A DNA stretch of 64,000 nt from Devosia sp. XK-2 (lineage in GTDB: Bacteria > Pseudomonadota > Alphaproteobacteria > Rhizobiales > Devosiaceae): the NCBI RefSeq assembly GCF_037113415.1, contig NZ_CP146608.1, positions 888,501 to 952,500 on the forward strand. Reading direction: 5' to 3'. Within the stretch, counting starts at the first letter, position 1, and each line of letters begins with the position of its first letter. The position numbers were made by a program, and so were the translations under genes. The notes beneath the pieces are model-generated. The model did no database searches and was not told the origin of the DNA. It saw only the letters and a program-made list of their open reading frames with translations. Below are positions 18,446-27,456 of the stretch, piece by piece.

Positions 18446-19446
18446 GCGGCCACCTCGTGCACGGCGTCCACCTTGGGTGCGTCGGGGTGTTGCAGCCAGC
18501 AGCGGGACTGATGACCTTCACCGAACAAGGGTGGCAATTCGGCAAGGCATCGGGTCATGGCATAGGGGCAGCGCGGCGCGAACGGGCAGCCGGCGGGCGG
18601 TGCCAGCATATTGGGCGGGCTGCCTGGAATTGGCGTCAAGCGCCGATGGGTATCGTCGCGCAGGTCCGGCACGGCGCCGAGGAGGCCCACCGTATAGGGA
18701 TGTCCCGGCGCGGCGAACAGGTCGCGCACCCGCGCGGTTTCCATGACGAGGCCGCCATAAAGCACCAGAACACGGTCGGTGACTTCCGCAATGACGCCGA
18801 GATCATGGGTGATGAGGATGACCGCCATGCCCAGGCGCTGCTGCAAGTCCTTGAGCAGGGCCAGGATCTGGCGCTGGATGGTGACGTCGAGCGCCGTGGT
18901 CGGCTCGTCGGCGATCAGCAATGTCGGTTCGCAGGCCAGGGCAATGGCGATCATGACGCGCTGGCGCATGCCGCCGGAAAATTCGTGCGGGAAGGATTTG
19001 AGCCGCGCCGCCGCCGAGGGGATGCGTACCAGCTCGAACAGCTCGATGGCCCGCGCCCTTGCCTGGGCGCGGCTGACCTTTCTGTGCCGCAGGATGGCCT
19101 CCATGACCTGTTCCCCGACGGTGAGGGTCGGGTTGAGCGAGGTCATCGGATCCTGGAAAATCACGCCGATGCGGTTGCCGCGCAGATCGGACAGGGCGTC
19201 CTCGTCGAGCGAGAGCAGGTCCGTTCCCTCAAAACTGGCGCTGCCGGATTTGATGCGCCCGCCGGCCTTGAGCAGGCGGAGAACCGACATGCAGGTGATC
19301 GATTTCCCCGAACCGCTTTCACCCACGAGACCTAGAATTTCACCGGGGCGCACATCGAAGCTGACGCCGCGTACGGCCTGCACCTCACCCCGGCGGGTGA
19401 AGAAAGATGTTGCGAGATCGCGCACGGAAAGAACGGTCTGGGTCAT
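18442..19446 (-). CDS. Oligopeptide ABC transporter ATPase (OppD-like)
   Basis: A 334-residue ATPase partner of the next gene. It shows Walker A GESGSGKS, signature FSGGMRQR, Walker [15 protein letters not shown] and the C-terminal cysteine cluster [15 protein letters not shown] typical of OppD/DppD. It is joined by 4-bp overlaps to the permease gene before it and the ATPase gene after it. Confidence 0.92.
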   Translation of the reverse strand: MTQTVLSVRDLATSFFTRRGEVQAVRGVSFDVRPGEILGLVGESGSGKSITCMSVLRLLKAGGRIKSGSASFEGTDLLSLDEDALSDLRGNRIGVIFQDPMTSLNPTLTVGEQVMEAILRHRKVSRAQARARAIELFELVRIPSAAARLKSFPHEFSGGMRQRVMIAIALACEPTLLIADEPTTALDVTIQRQILALLKDLQQRLGMAVILITHDLGVIAEVTDRVLVLYGGLVMETARVRDLFAAPGHPYTVGLLGAVPDLRDDTHRRLTPIPGSPPNMLAPPAGCPFAPRCPYAMTRCLAELPPLFGEGHQSRCWLQHPDAPKVDAVHEVAA

Positions 19447-20615
19447 CCGCGCAACCTCGGATCGAGGGCGTCGCGCAACCCGTCGCCCAGGAAGTTGAAG
19501 GCGAACATGGTGAGCGAGATCGCGGCTGCCGGGAAAAAGAGCTGGTGCGGATAGGTGCGCAAGGTCTCGACCGCCTCGGAGGTCAGCGAACCCCAGGAGG
19601 CCAGCGGCGGCGTCACGCCAAGGCCGATAAAGCTCATGAAGCTTTCGATGAAAATGGCCGAGGGGATGAGCATGGTGAGGGTGACGATGATAGGGCCGAT
19701 GGAATTGGGCAGCAGGTGCCGGGTGAGAATGCGGGTCGGCGAGGCACCCATGGTGCGGGCCGCCGCGACATAGTCCTGGCTTTTCAAGCTCAATATTTGT
19801 CCGCGCACGATGCGCGCCATATCGACCCAGAAGACCGAGCCGATGGCGACGATGATCGAGAGCAACCCGCTATCGAAGACGACCATCAGCAGCACGACAT
19901 AGAGCGTAAGCGGAATGGTGGAGATGATCTCGACTATGCGCATCATCACCGCATCGACGCGTCCGCCGACATAGCCGGCAATGCCGCCATAGAAGACGCC
20001 GATGAAGAAATTGACCAGCGTGGCGACAAAGGCGACAGTCAACGAAATCTGCGCGCCATAGAGCTGACGGACCAGAATGTCGCGGCCGAGTTGATCGGTG
20101 CCGAAGAGATAGGTGCGGTTCCAGCTCCAACCCGAAGGGCGCAGTTCTGTCCCATCTTCGAGCAGTAAGCGGGTTGGGAGCCTGGAATAATCCAGCGTCA
20201 CGGCCTGGTTGCCAAATTCGAAGGGCTGGCTTTTCTTGATGATGTCCTTGCGGCCGCCGCGCAGCAGGCCCAGCACATGACCCTCTGCATCGACCTCATA
20301 GAGGTTGAAATTGGACGCGTTGAGGAAGAAGCGCATCTGCGTTCCATCGTCCTGCGTGACGGCATAGGTCTCGAAGGCGGGCGGGATATTGGAGAGCTTC
20401 AAATCCTGCCGATAATAAGTGTGCGGCGAAAAATACGGTCCGAAAAACGCGGCCAGCACCAATGCGACGATGAAGACGATGGAAAGGACGGCCGGCTTGT
20501 TGGCCCAGAGGCGGCGGCGCACATCCTGACCATAGGTGGGGGCAGGGGGCGGTGTAGGCGGCACGGCTGCGCCCGCGGGCACCCTGGCCCACATGTCCGG
20601 AGTAATATCGGTCAT
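19443..20615 (-). CDS. Oligopeptide ABC transporter permease (OppC-like) with large periplasmic insert
   Basis: A 390-residue permease, roughly 90 residues longer than common DppC/OppC proteins. After the first membrane helix (about residues 37-57) comes a soluble stretch of about 120 residues. The core then begins at [20 protein letters not shown] and carries the EAA-type loop [19 protein letters not shown]. The extra segment would lie in the periplasm between helix 1 and the core and might contact the binding protein. Start and stop overlap oppB and oppD by 4 bp. Confidence 0.9.
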   Translation of the reverse strand: MTDITPDMWARVPAGAAVPPTPPPAPTYGQDVRRRLWANKPAVLSIVFIVALVLAAFFGPYFSPHTYYRQDLKLSNIPPAFETYAVTQDDGTQMRFFLNASNFNLYEVDAEGHVLGLLRGGRKDIIKKSQPFEFGNQAVTLDYSRLPTRLLLEDGTELRPSGWSWNRTYLFGTDQLGRDILVRQLYGAQISLTVAFVATLVNFFIGVFYGGIAGYVGGRVDAVMMRIVEIISTIPLTLYVVLLMVVFDSGLLSIIVAIGSVFWVDMARIVRGQILSLKSQDYVAAARTMGASPTRILTRHLLPNSIGPIIVTLTMLIPSAIFIESFMSFIGLGVTPPLASWGSLTSEAVETLRTYPHQLFFPAAAISLTMFAFNFLGDGLRDALDPRLRG

Positions 20616-21541
20616 GCCGTGGCCTTGGTCAGTTTGATGCGGGGATCGAGCCAGACATAGAGCAGATCGACAATGAGGATCATGACCATGAGAATGGCGG
20701 CATAGAAAATGGTGATGCCCATAATGGCGGTGTAGTCGCGATTGGTGATCGAGAGCACGAATTGCCGGCCGATGCCGGGCAGGGCGAAGATCTGCTCGAT
20801 GACAAATGAGCCGGTGACCAGATTGGCCACCACTGGCCCAAGCACCGTAACGACCGGCAAAAGCGAATTGCGCAGGCCATGCTTGAACAGAATTTGTCCG
20901 CGCCTGAGGCCTTTGGCGCTCGCCGTGGTCATATAATCCTGCTCAAGGGTTTCGAGCAGGGACGACCGCGTCAGCCGCGAGACGAAGGAAATCCAGAAGC
21001 CGGACAGCGCAAAGACCGGCAGGAAATAGCCGCGCCAATCGTCGAGCCCGAATGTCGGCACCCAGCCCAGACGCAGGGCAAAGACATAAAGCGAAACAGT
21101 GGCAATGACATAGCTGGGAATGGCCACGCCCAGTGTGGCGATGAACATGACGGTGGTGTCAGGCCAGCGATTGCGGTTGAGCGCGGCGATGACGCCCAGG
21201 GGCACGCCCAGCGCCACCACGCAGATAACGGCGAGCAAACCGGTTTGCAGCGTGACCGGCAGGCCGGCCGCGATCATCGAATTGATCGAGACGCCCGGAT
21301 ATTTGAAGGATGGGCCAAGATCGAAACGAACGATATTGCCCAGATAGTTGAGATATTGCTGCCAGATGGGCAGGTCGAGCCCATATTTGGCATTGAGCGC
21401 GGCGGCAATTTCCGGCGCCAGCATGCGTTCGGACACGAAGGGCCCACCCGGCACGGCATGCATGAGGAAGAAGGTCAATGTGATAATGGCGAACAGCGTG
21501 ATGGCCATCATGCCCAGACGCTGGGCCAAATAGCCGATCAT
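20612..21541 (-). CDS. Oligopeptide ABC transporter permease (OppB-like)
   Basis: A 309-residue permease and the first gene of this operon. Family features are the N-terminal helix followed by HAVPGGPF, a long periplasmic loop ending YPGVSINSMI, and the cytoplasmic TASAKGLRRGQILFKHGLRN loop near residue 208. The 151-bp gap upstream, towards the GAF genes, should hold its promoter; an A/T-rich stretch at 21642-21680 is the only notable feature there. Confidence 0.92.
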   Translation of the reverse strand: MIGYLAQRLGMMAITLFAIITLTFFLMHAVPGGPFVSERMLAPEIAAALNAKYGLDLPIWQQYLNYLGNIVRFDLGPSFKYPGVSINSMIAAGLPVTLQTGLLAVICVVALGVPLGVIAALNRNRWPDTTVMFIATLGVAIPSYVIATVSLYVFALRLGWVPTFGLDDWRGYFLPVFALSGFWISFVSRLTRSSLLETLEQDYMTTASAKGLRRGQILFKHGLRNSLLPVVTVLGPVVANLVTGSFVIEQIFALPGIGRQFVLSITNRDYTAIMGITIFYAAILMVMILIVDLLYVWLDPRIKLTKATA

Positions 21542-21692
21542 TCCTTTGCACCCACTGCCTTAGCAGAGCCTCGCACTATTCGCCCCCATATCTGCTCCGT
21601 CCCGCATAGCAGCACCGCCCATGCTACAACTCAAGTGGCCGGTAAAATTTTTTTGCTCATAAGTGAAGTTTTTTACAAGCCTGATCTGGCGG

Positions 21693-22199
21693 TCACACGC
21701 CGAAGTGGCGGCGCAGGATAAGAAAGACGGCGGTTGCCGGGACGATGAGATCGGCAGCTTGCTCAATCGCGCCGGGACCATATTGTCCCTCTTTGTCCAG
21801 TGCATTGATCGTGCCGATGAGCTCATTGCCGACCATGATCGGCACGCTGATGGAGGCATTGCAGCCCAGCGACCGGATGAGGTCGAGATCGGGGAACTGG
21901 CCTTCCATGTCGGCCGCCGTGTTGATGGCCGTAATCCGGCGCTCGGTGCGCATGGCCTCGAACCAGTCGTCGAGCACGATCGGCTTGGTACCCAATACCG
22001 GATAGACCTCCGGATGGCTGGAATAGACGCGGCGCACCTGCATCTGCTCCATTTCGATGGCCGTCAGCGTGAACAGGTGAGCCCCGATCAGCGCCTGAGC
22101 GAGCTCGTGCAGGGCGGCGCCAGTAGTGAGCGGATCGGTGTTGCGGGCCAGGGCCTCTTCGAACGTGCGGAAAGCAGCAGCGCGGCTATCGGTGGTCAT
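21693..22199 (-). CDS. Small single-domain GAF protein (second of a pair)
   Basis: A 168-residue protein made of one GAF-type sensor domain and nothing else: no enzymatic output domain, no signal peptide. It is a diverged copy of the gene before it. The two share RxYSSxPxxYPxxGTKPI, a WF pair, LGC near residue 118, PIxxGxEL and the LDxxGxYxP ending. ATG 22199 overlaps the upstream stop by 4 bp, so the two copies are probably made together. Both follow the dppB-C-D-F transporter arm. The ligand and role are unknown; the active-site motif of GAF-type free methionine sulfoxide reductase is not seen. Confidence 0.7.
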   Translation of the reverse strand: MTTDSRAAAFRTFEEALARNTDPLTTGAALHELAQALIGAHLFTLTAIEMEQMQVRRVYSSHPEVYPVLGTKPIVLDDWFEAMRTERRITAINTAADMEGQFPDLDLIRSLGCNASISVPIMVGNELIGTINALDKEGQYGPGAIEQAADLIVPATAVFLILRRHFGV

Positions 22200-22702
22200 G
22201 CTCGCTCTCCCCGGTTGAGAGCCACCAGAGCCGCGAGCTTGGCCGGGATCGACAGGACATCGCGTACCATCTGCACACGCTCGGGCGTGTAATAGCCGGC
22301 CACATCCAGGATGTTCATGGTAGCCACCAACTCGTCGCCCAGAACGATCGGCATATTGATGACCGATTGGCATCCCAGCGTGTTGATCAGTTCGTGGTCG
22401 AAAAAGACCTGGGCGATGTCCTCAATGGTGTTGGCGACGAAATATTCGCGCCGCTTGTGCACCACATCGAACCAGGGGCCGTAATTGATCGGCTTGGTGC
22501 CCGAGGCCGGGTAGTTCGCCGGGTCGCTGGTATAGGCACGGCGGGCGACATCGGCCTGCATGTCGACCGTCATGATGGTAAAAAGCTTGGCGCCCACGGT
22601 GGCTTGGGTAAGGTCTTGCAGGGCCTTGTAGGCCTGGTCAGCTGTTTTGGCGATCGCAATGGCGGCGTCAAAATTTGAAAGTGCTTCAGTATGGGAAGTC
22701 AT
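22196..22702 (-). CDS. Small single-domain GAF protein (first of a pair)
   Basis: Another 168-residue stand-alone GAF domain. Motifs shared with its neighbour are RAYTSDPANYPASGTKPINY, WFDVV, INTLGCQSVINMPIVLGDEL and LDVAGYYTP. It lies 42 bp after the dppF-like ATPase on the same strand and is preceded by AAGGA, so it probably belongs to that operon. Equal length and ordered motifs indicate a tandem duplication followed by divergence. The function is not established; sensing the imported compound or a breakdown product is an inference. Confidence 0.72.
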   Translation of the reverse strand: MTSHTEALSNFDAAIAIAKTADQAYKALQDLTQATVGAKLFTIMTVDMQADVARRAYTSDPANYPASGTKPINYGPWFDVVHKRREYFVANTIEDIAQVFFDHELINTLGCQSVINMPIVLGDELVATMNILDVAGYYTPERVQMVRDVLSIPAKLAALVALNRGERA

Positions 22703-22744
22703 TGGATAGTCCTTGGTGGTCTCAGAGCGTCCGTGCCAATTGGC

Positions 22745-23479
22745 CTACGCGCTCTCGGTCGCGGCGAGTAGCTCGCGCGAATAGGATTCTTTGAGGTCCC
22801 CGGCTTTGAGCTGGGCGACGTCGGCGATCTCGACGATGCGGCCGTGACGCATGACCGCCAGCCGATCACAGAGGAAGCTGACGACGGGCAGGTTGTGCGT
22901 GACCATGAGGAAGGTCAGCCCCTGCTCGCGCCGCAGACGCTTGAGCAGGTTGAGGATTTCGGCTTGCACCGATACGTCGAGCGCTGAGGTCGGTTCGTCG
23001 AGCAGCATGACTTTGGGTTCGAGCATCAGGGCACGGGCAATAGCGACGCGCTGGCGCTGGCCGCCCGAAAGCTGGTGCGGAAAGCGGAAACGGAAACGTT
23101 GGTCGAGACCGACCGCGGCCAGCATGGCTTCCACACGCTCCCCCCGATTGCCGATGCCGTGGATAGCCAGGGGTTCGGAAAGCGCCGCGTCGATGGTCTT
23201 GCGTGGATGCAGCGATCCATAGGGGTCCTGGAACACCATCTGCACTTTTCGTGACACGGCGCGATCGACGTGATGGCTGCGGGCCTCGCCCATGACCGAA
23301 ATGCCGCCCGTCCAATCCGGCGCAAGCCCGGCAATGGCGCGCAGGATGGTGGATTTACCCGAACCGCTTTCGCCGACCAGGGCGAAGCTCTCGCCCTCCG
23401 GGATAGACAAGTTCACATCGAAGACGACCTTGGTGTCGCCATAGGCAATGTCGAGATTGGTAAGATCGATGGCGTTCAT
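22745..23479 (-). CDS. Peptide-type ABC transporter ATPase (DppF/NikE-like, short form)
   Basis: A 244-residue ATPase with Walker [10 protein letters not shown], signature LSGGQRQR, and Walker [15 protein letters not shown]. It lacks the C-terminal cysteine-containing extension of OppF, so its length resembles NikE. ATG 23479 overlaps the preceding ATPase stop by 4 bp; a longer frame upstream runs inside that gene and is not used. Confidence 0.9.
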   Translation of the reverse strand: MNAIDLTNLDIAYGDTKVVFDVNLSIPEGESFALVGESGSGKSTILRAIAGLAPDWTGGISVMGEARSHHVDRAVSRKVQMVFQDPYGSLHPRKTIDAALSEPLAIHGIGNRGERVEAMLAAVGLDQRFRFRFPHQLSGGQRQRVAIARALMLEPKVMLLDEPTSALDVSVQAEILNLLKRLRREQGLTFLMVTHNLPVVSFLCDRLAVMRHGRIVEIADVAQLKAGDLKESYSRELLAATESA

Positions 23480-24312
23480 GTGCCGGCCCATTGCGTGCGG
23501 TCGAGCACGGGAAGTTCGTCGCGGGTTTCGTTGATCACCGGCATGGCGGCAAGCAGGCCCTTCGTGTAGGGATGCTGGGCGTTTTCGAGCTGCCCGGCCG
23601 CACACTCCTCCACCACCCGGCCGGCATTCATGACGAGAATCCGGTCGCAATAGCGGCTGACCAGATTGAGATCGTGGCTGATCAGGATCAGTCCCATGCC
23701 CTTGTTGCGCACCAGTTCGTCGATGATGTCGAGCACCTGCGCCTGCACCGAGACGTCGAGCGCCGAGGTGGGCTCGTCGGCAATCAGCAATTCGGGTTCG
23801 GGGATGAGCATCATGGCGATCATGATGCGCTGGCCCATGCCGCCCGAAACCTCGTGCGGATAAAGTTTGGCCACCCGCTCCGGGTCATTGATGCGCACGG
23901 CATGCAGCATCTCGATGATACGCGCCTGCACATCCCGGCGCGGCAGCTTCTGGTGGGTGACCAGAGCCTCGGCAATCTGCTCGCCAACGGTCATGACCGG
24001 ATTGAGCGAGAATTTGGGGTCCTGCATGACCATGGAAATGCGGGCGCCGCGAATGGCGCGCATCTGTTTTTCGGTCTGCTGAAGAAGGTCTATGCCGTCA
24101 AATTCGAGCCTGTCGGCACTGACCTCGCCGGGCTTGCGGATGAGCTTGAGGATCGAGCGGCCTGTCATGGACTTGCCTGAGCCGCTTTCGCCGACAATGC
24201 CCAGCCGCTCGCGGCCAAGGGTGAAGGAGATGCCCTTCACCACTTCGACGCGACCTGAATGGGTGGGGAAGCTGACGCGCAGGTTTTCGACGGTGAGGAG
24301 GGGGGAGGTCAT
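23476..24312 (-). CDS. Peptide-type ABC transporter ATPase (DppD/NikD-like, short form)
   Basis: A 278-residue ATPase with Walker A GESGSGKS, signature VSGGMGQR (a small change from SGGMRQR), and Walker [15 protein letters not shown]. Like its partner it lacks the long C-terminal extension with the CxxRC cluster found in OppD. It sits 175 bp after the dppC-like permease; that gap is filled by a palindromic repeat. Confidence 0.9.
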   Translation of the reverse strand: MTSPLLTVENLRVSFPTHSGRVEVVKGISFTLGRERLGIVGESGSGKSMTGRSILKLIRKPGEVSADRLEFDGIDLLQQTEKQMRAIRGARISMVMQDPKFSLNPVMTVGEQIAEALVTHQKLPRRDVQARIIEMLHAVRINDPERVAKLYPHEVSGGMGQRIMIAMMLIPEPELLIADEPTSALDVSVQAQVLDIIDELVRNKGMGLILISHDLNLVSRYCDRILVMNAGRVVEECAAGQLENAQHPYTKGLLAAMPVINETRDELPVLDRTQWAGT

Positions 24313-24350
24313 TTGTTCCCTCCAATGAAAACGAAGCCTTTTGCGATGGT

Positions 24351-24450
24351 CTCCCTCCCCCCTTGAGGGGGAGGGCAGGGGAGGGGGGTGGTCCAGTGGA
24401 TCACTGATGGACCCCCACCCTCATTCCCTCCCCTCAAGGGGGAGGGATGC
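24351..24450. repeat. Intergenic palindromic repeat element
   Basis: The gap between the dppC- and dppD-like genes holds a nested palindrome. CCTTGAGGGGGAGGG with its flanking complement stands at the left end (near 24354-24375), and CCCTCCCCTCAAGGGGGAGGG-like sequence at the right end (near 24426-24447). A central inverted pair, GGTCCAGTG / CACTGATGGACC, lies near 24390-24412. It does not code. It resembles the short REP/MITE-like elements scattered between genes in many alphaproteobacteria. Confidence 0.75.
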
Positions 24451-24487
24451 AATGGAGCCGTGACATCAAACGCGTGAATGGCGAGGA

Positions 24488-25390
24488 TCATGACTTCCCC
24501 TCGCTCTTGGGATCGAGCACGTCGCGTAACCCATCGCCGAGGAAACAAAAGCCCAGCGACACGATGATAATGGCAAAGCCGGGCATGGTGGCTACCCACC
24601 ACTGATCGAGAATGAAGGTGCGGCCGCGCGAGATCATGGCGCCCCATTCGGGCAGTGGCGGTTGCGCGCCCAGGCCGATAAAGCCAAGGCCTGCCGCGGT
24701 CAGGATGACGCCAGCCATATCGAGGGTGACCCGAATGATCATCGAAGAGGTGCAGAGCGGCAGAATGTGTTGGACAATGATGCGGATGGGGCCGCCGCCC
24801 GCAAGCTGCACCGCCGAGATATATTCGGCATTGCGGATGGTCAGGGTTTCGGCGCGGGCGATGCGCGCATAGGCGGGCCAGGAGGTAATGGCGATGGCGA
24901 TAATGGCATTGTTGATGCCGGGGCCAAGCGCGGCGACGAAGGCCAGAGCCAGGATCAATTTGGGCAGGGACAGGAAAATGTCGGTGAATCCCATCAGGAC
25001 GCGATCGACCCACCCGCCGAAATAGCCGGCAATTGCGCCGATCAGCAGGCCCAGCGGCGCCGAAATCAGCGCGACCAGCAGCACGATGGTGAGGGTGATC
25101 TGCGATCCCCACACCACGCGGGAGAAGATATCGCGGCCCAGCTCGTCCGTGCCCATCCAATGGGCTGCCGAAGGCGGCATGAGTCGATTGGCCAGATCCT
25201 GCCCGATTGGCGAATAGGGCGCGATCCAGGGCGCGAAGGCCGCGGTGAGCAGCAGCAGGAGAATGATGACGCCGCCCAGCACAGAGAGCGGGTTGCGCAT
25301 CAAAGCGGTGAACACGCGATAGGCGCGACCCGCATTGGCCTGCAGGCGGGAGGTGGGGCTGTCGGCAAGGAGCCAGTCACGGGTGGTCAT
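24488..25390 (-). CDS. Peptide-type ABC transporter permease (DppC-like)
   Basis: A 300-residue permease with an N-terminal cytoplasmic tail, helix 1 (about residues 36-56), the MGTDELGRDIFSRVVWGSQ segment and the EAA-type loop ARAETLTIRNAEYISAVQ. It forms the pore with the DppB-like gene. The flanking gaps on both sides contain repeat elements, so this operon has looser spacing than its neighbours. Confidence 0.92.
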   Translation of the reverse strand: MTTRDWLLADSPTSRLQANAGRAYRVFTALMRNPLSVLGGVIILLLLLTAAFAPWIAPYSPIGQDLANRLMPPSAAHWMGTDELGRDIFSRVVWGSQITLTIVLLVALISAPLGLLIGAIAGYFGGWVDRVLMGFTDIFLSLPKLILALAFVAALGPGINNAIIAIAITSWPAYARIARAETLTIRNAEYISAVQLAGGGPIRIIVQHILPLCTSSMIIRVTLDMAGVILTAAGLGFIGLGAQPPLPEWGAMISRGRTFILDQWWVATMPGFAIIIVSLGFCFLGDGLRDVLDPKSEGKS

Positions 25391-25424
25391 GGGTGGACTC
25401 CTGCAGCGCCACGAGACGCAATCC

Positions 25425-25550
25425 GGCTCCCTCGCCCCTCCAGGGGAGAGGGTTGGGGTGAGGGGTGAATATCCTCGGGTAGGACCGCGATCCTGAACCC
25501 CTCATCCGGCGCTGCGCGCCACCTTCTCCCCTCAGGGGAGAAGAGAAGAA
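25425..25550. repeat. Intergenic palindromic repeat element
   Basis: Between the dppB- and dppC-like genes lies a second non-coding element. CCCCTCCAGGGGAGAGGG stands at its left end and TTCTCCCCTCAGGGGAGAAG at its right end. Between them lies an inverted pair built on GGTGAGGGGTGAA and GAACCCCTCATCC and a small GGCGCTGCGCGCC dyad. The right half has the wording of a repeat common between genes in alphaproteobacteria. It is related in style, but not identical, to the element at 24351-24450. Confidence 0.75.
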
Positions 25551-25580
25551 GCGCCCGTCGATCTGTAAGTGAATTTTCCA

Positions 25581-26654
25581 TCAGCGGGCCCTCGGATCGA
25601 GGACGCGATAGAGCACGTCCGAAACTTTGTTGATGACGATGAATACCGCACCGATGACCAGGGTCGCGCCCAGCACGGCGTTCATGTCGGCATTGAGCAG
25701 GGCTGTGGTGAGATAATTGCCGATGCCCGGCCAGGAAAAAACGGTCTCGATCATCACCGAGCCTTCGAGAAGGCCAGCATAGGAGAGGCCGATCACGGTG
25801 ATCAGCGGCACACGTATCGGGTTAAAGGCATGGCGCCAGATGACCACGCGTTCGGGCACGCCTTTGACGCGGGCGGTGGTGACGAATTCCTGGCTCAACT
25901 GATCGAGCATGAAGCTGCGGGTCATGCGGGCGATATAGGCCAGGCTGAAAAACCCCAGCACTGACGCGGGCAGGATAAGATGGGAAACCGCGTTCCAGAA
26001 GATGTCGACCTCGCCCTGCAGCAGACTGTCGATCAGGATCATGCCAGTAATGGGGGAAACGAGCCCATCATAGAAAATGTCGAGGCGGCCGGGTCCGCCA
26101 ACCCAGCGCAGCCGGGCGTAGAAGACCGCAAGGCCCACAAGGCCCAGCCAGAAGGCCGGAACGGAATAGCCGAGCAAACCAACGACGCGAATGATTTGGT
26201 CGAGCCAACTCCCCTGGCGGGCGGCGGCGGTGACGCCCAGCGGAATGCCAATGGCGCAGCCGATCAGAATGCCCAGAGTGGCCATTTCGAAGGTTGCGGG
26301 AAAGAAACGGGAGAGGTCCTCGACCACTGGGCGGCCAGTCGAAACCGACATGCCGAACTCGCCGGTAAAGACATTGCCTACATAGGAGATGAACTGCATC
26401 CATAGCGGCCGGTCCAGCCCCATGGCGATTTTGGCGGCGTCATATTGCGCCTGCGTAGCGCGGTCGCCGACGACGGCAAGGACCGGATCGATGGGAATGA
26501 CGCGGCCAATAAAGAAGGTGATGGCGAGAAGGCCCAGAAAGGTCAGGAACAGCGTGATCGCAAAGCCGCCCGTTGCCGATACCACCCGCATCGCATGCCT
26601 TCCGGCAGGGGATGCTCCAGGGGGCGGGGCGCTGTTCCGCTCGTCTATCGCCAC
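25581..26654 (-). CDS. Peptide-type ABC transporter permease (DppB-like)
   Basis: A 357-residue permease that begins the leftward arm of this transporter locus. It has an N-terminal helix followed by VIPIDPVLAVVGDRAT, a long periplasmic loop, and the cytoplasmic VTTARVKGVPERVVIWRHAFNP loop. The start is GTG 26654, with AAAGGA 6 bp upstream; an internal ATG at 26591 would also keep all helices. It is divergent from the XRE-cupin regulator gene across 133 bp. Confidence 0.9.
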   Translation of the reverse strand: MAIDERNSAPPPGASPAGRHAMRVVSATGGFAITLFLTFLGLLAITFFIGRVIPIDPVLAVVGDRATQAQYDAAKIAMGLDRPLWMQFISYVGNVFTGEFGMSVSTGRPVVEDLSRFFPATFEMATLGILIGCAIGIPLGVTAAARQGSWLDQIIRVVGLLGYSVPAFWLGLVGLAVFYARLRWVGGPGRLDIFYDGLVSPITGMILIDSLLQGEVDIFWNAVSHLILPASVLGFFSLAYIARMTRSFMLDQLSQEFVTTARVKGVPERVVIWRHAFNPIRVPLITVIGLSYAGLLEGSVMIETVFSWPGIGNYLTTALLNADMNAVLGATLVIGAVFIVINKVSDVLYRVLDPRAR

Positions 26655-26716
26655 ACGAAATCCTTTCGGAAAAACAAACCCTTATACCCGCTGACTTAAC
26701 GCGTCGGCAGGTGACA

Positions 26717-26754
26717 AAAGTTTCACATTTCGCTTCCACCATACAAGAAACTTT
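26717..26754. promoter_or_regulatory. Inverted repeat in the divergent dppB / regulator promoter region
   Basis: AAAGTTTC (26717-26724) and GAAACTTT (26747-26754) are exact inverted copies 22 bp apart in the only gap between the two arms of the transporter locus. One G/A-rich flank continues the match (CAAAAGTTTC versus GAAACTTTG). This is a candidate operator for the adjacent XRE-cupin regulator. A possible -35/-10 pair for the rightward gene (TTCCAC, 17 bp, TTATAT at 26757-26762) overlaps the right arm. Confidence 0.5.
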
Positions 26755-26787
26755 GCTTATATCAAAAAAATTTTGGTGGAGTTGGCC

Positions 26788-27456
26788 GTGGCTGGTGCAA
26801 TGGCGATCAAAGAGGATGGACATCCCAAGGTTGGGGCACTGATCCGTGCGCGCCGCCGCCAGCAGCATATGACCCTGATGGCTCTGGGAGAGGCCGCGGA
26901 CGTTTCGGTGGGCTATCTGAGCCAGGTCGAGCGCGACCATGCTACGCCCTCGCTTGGCACGCTGGCGCAGATCGCACGGGCGCTGGGCGTTACTATCGAT
27001 TATTTTATTTCTACCCCCGCGCCACACAACGCCTTGACCCGTGCAGGGGAGCGCAGCCGCTTCTCGCTCGATGGTTCCTCGATCATCTATGAGCGGCTGG
27101 GGGCGGATTTTCCGGGCAACCAGCTCTCCAGTTTCCTCATGGTGGTGCCGCCCGGCTATCGGTCCGAGACGGTGGCCCATGAAGGCGAGGAATTCCTCTA
27201 CGTCCTCGAAGGGTCGATCACCCAGCGCCTCGACGGTGAGGAGATGGTGATGAACGCGGGCGACAGCCTGCATTTCCGCGGCAATCGCCCTCATTCCTGG
27301 TCCAACCATACCGACCGGCCGGCCCGCCTGCTCTGGACCGGCACGCTCGCCCTTTTTCGCTCCACGGCGCGGCCGCGTCCGGTCGTGGCGAAACCTAAAG
27401 CCGGCGCCAATAAGCCGGTTCGCAAGAAACCCATTCCCAAGGAGAAACGCACATGA
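26788..27456 (+). CDS. XRE-family regulator with C-terminal cupin domain
   Basis: A 222-residue regulator. A helix-turn-helix occupies about residues 15-70 (IRARRRQQHMTLMALGEAADVSVGYLSQVERD), and a cupin sensor domain follows (about 105-185; GEEFLYVLEGSITQRLDGEE, GDSLHFRGNRPHSW). The tail is basic and Pro/Lys-rich. This architecture is that of PuuR-type regulators, which respond to small catabolites. The GTG at 26788 is favoured because GGTGGAG ends 6 bp upstream; ATG 26800 is the alternative. Its stop overlaps the binding-protein start (ATGA), so it is co-transcribed with the binding protein and probably controls both arms. Confidence 0.88.
   Translation: MAGAMAIKEDGHPKVGALIRARRRQQHMTLMALGEAADVSVGYLSQVERDHATPSLGTLAQIARALGVTIDYFISTPAPHNALTRAGERSRFSLDGSSIIYERLGADFPGNQLSSFLMVVPPGYRSETVAHEGEEFLYVLEGSITQRLDGEEMVMNAGDSLHFRGNRPHSWSNHTDRPARLLWTGTLALFRSTARPRPVVAKPKAGANKPVRKKPIPKEKRT

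Noticed and set aside
21693..22702. GAF proteins as free methionine-R-sulfoxide reductases
   Set aside because: The size fits, but the active-site cysteine motif of that family is not visible; only one Cys (in LGC) is shared by both copies.
24309..25160. Minus-strand frame overlapping the dppC-like gene and the repeat
   Set aside because: Same strand but other frame; it would read through the palindromic repeat and has no membrane-protein pattern, while the dppC-like frame is clear.
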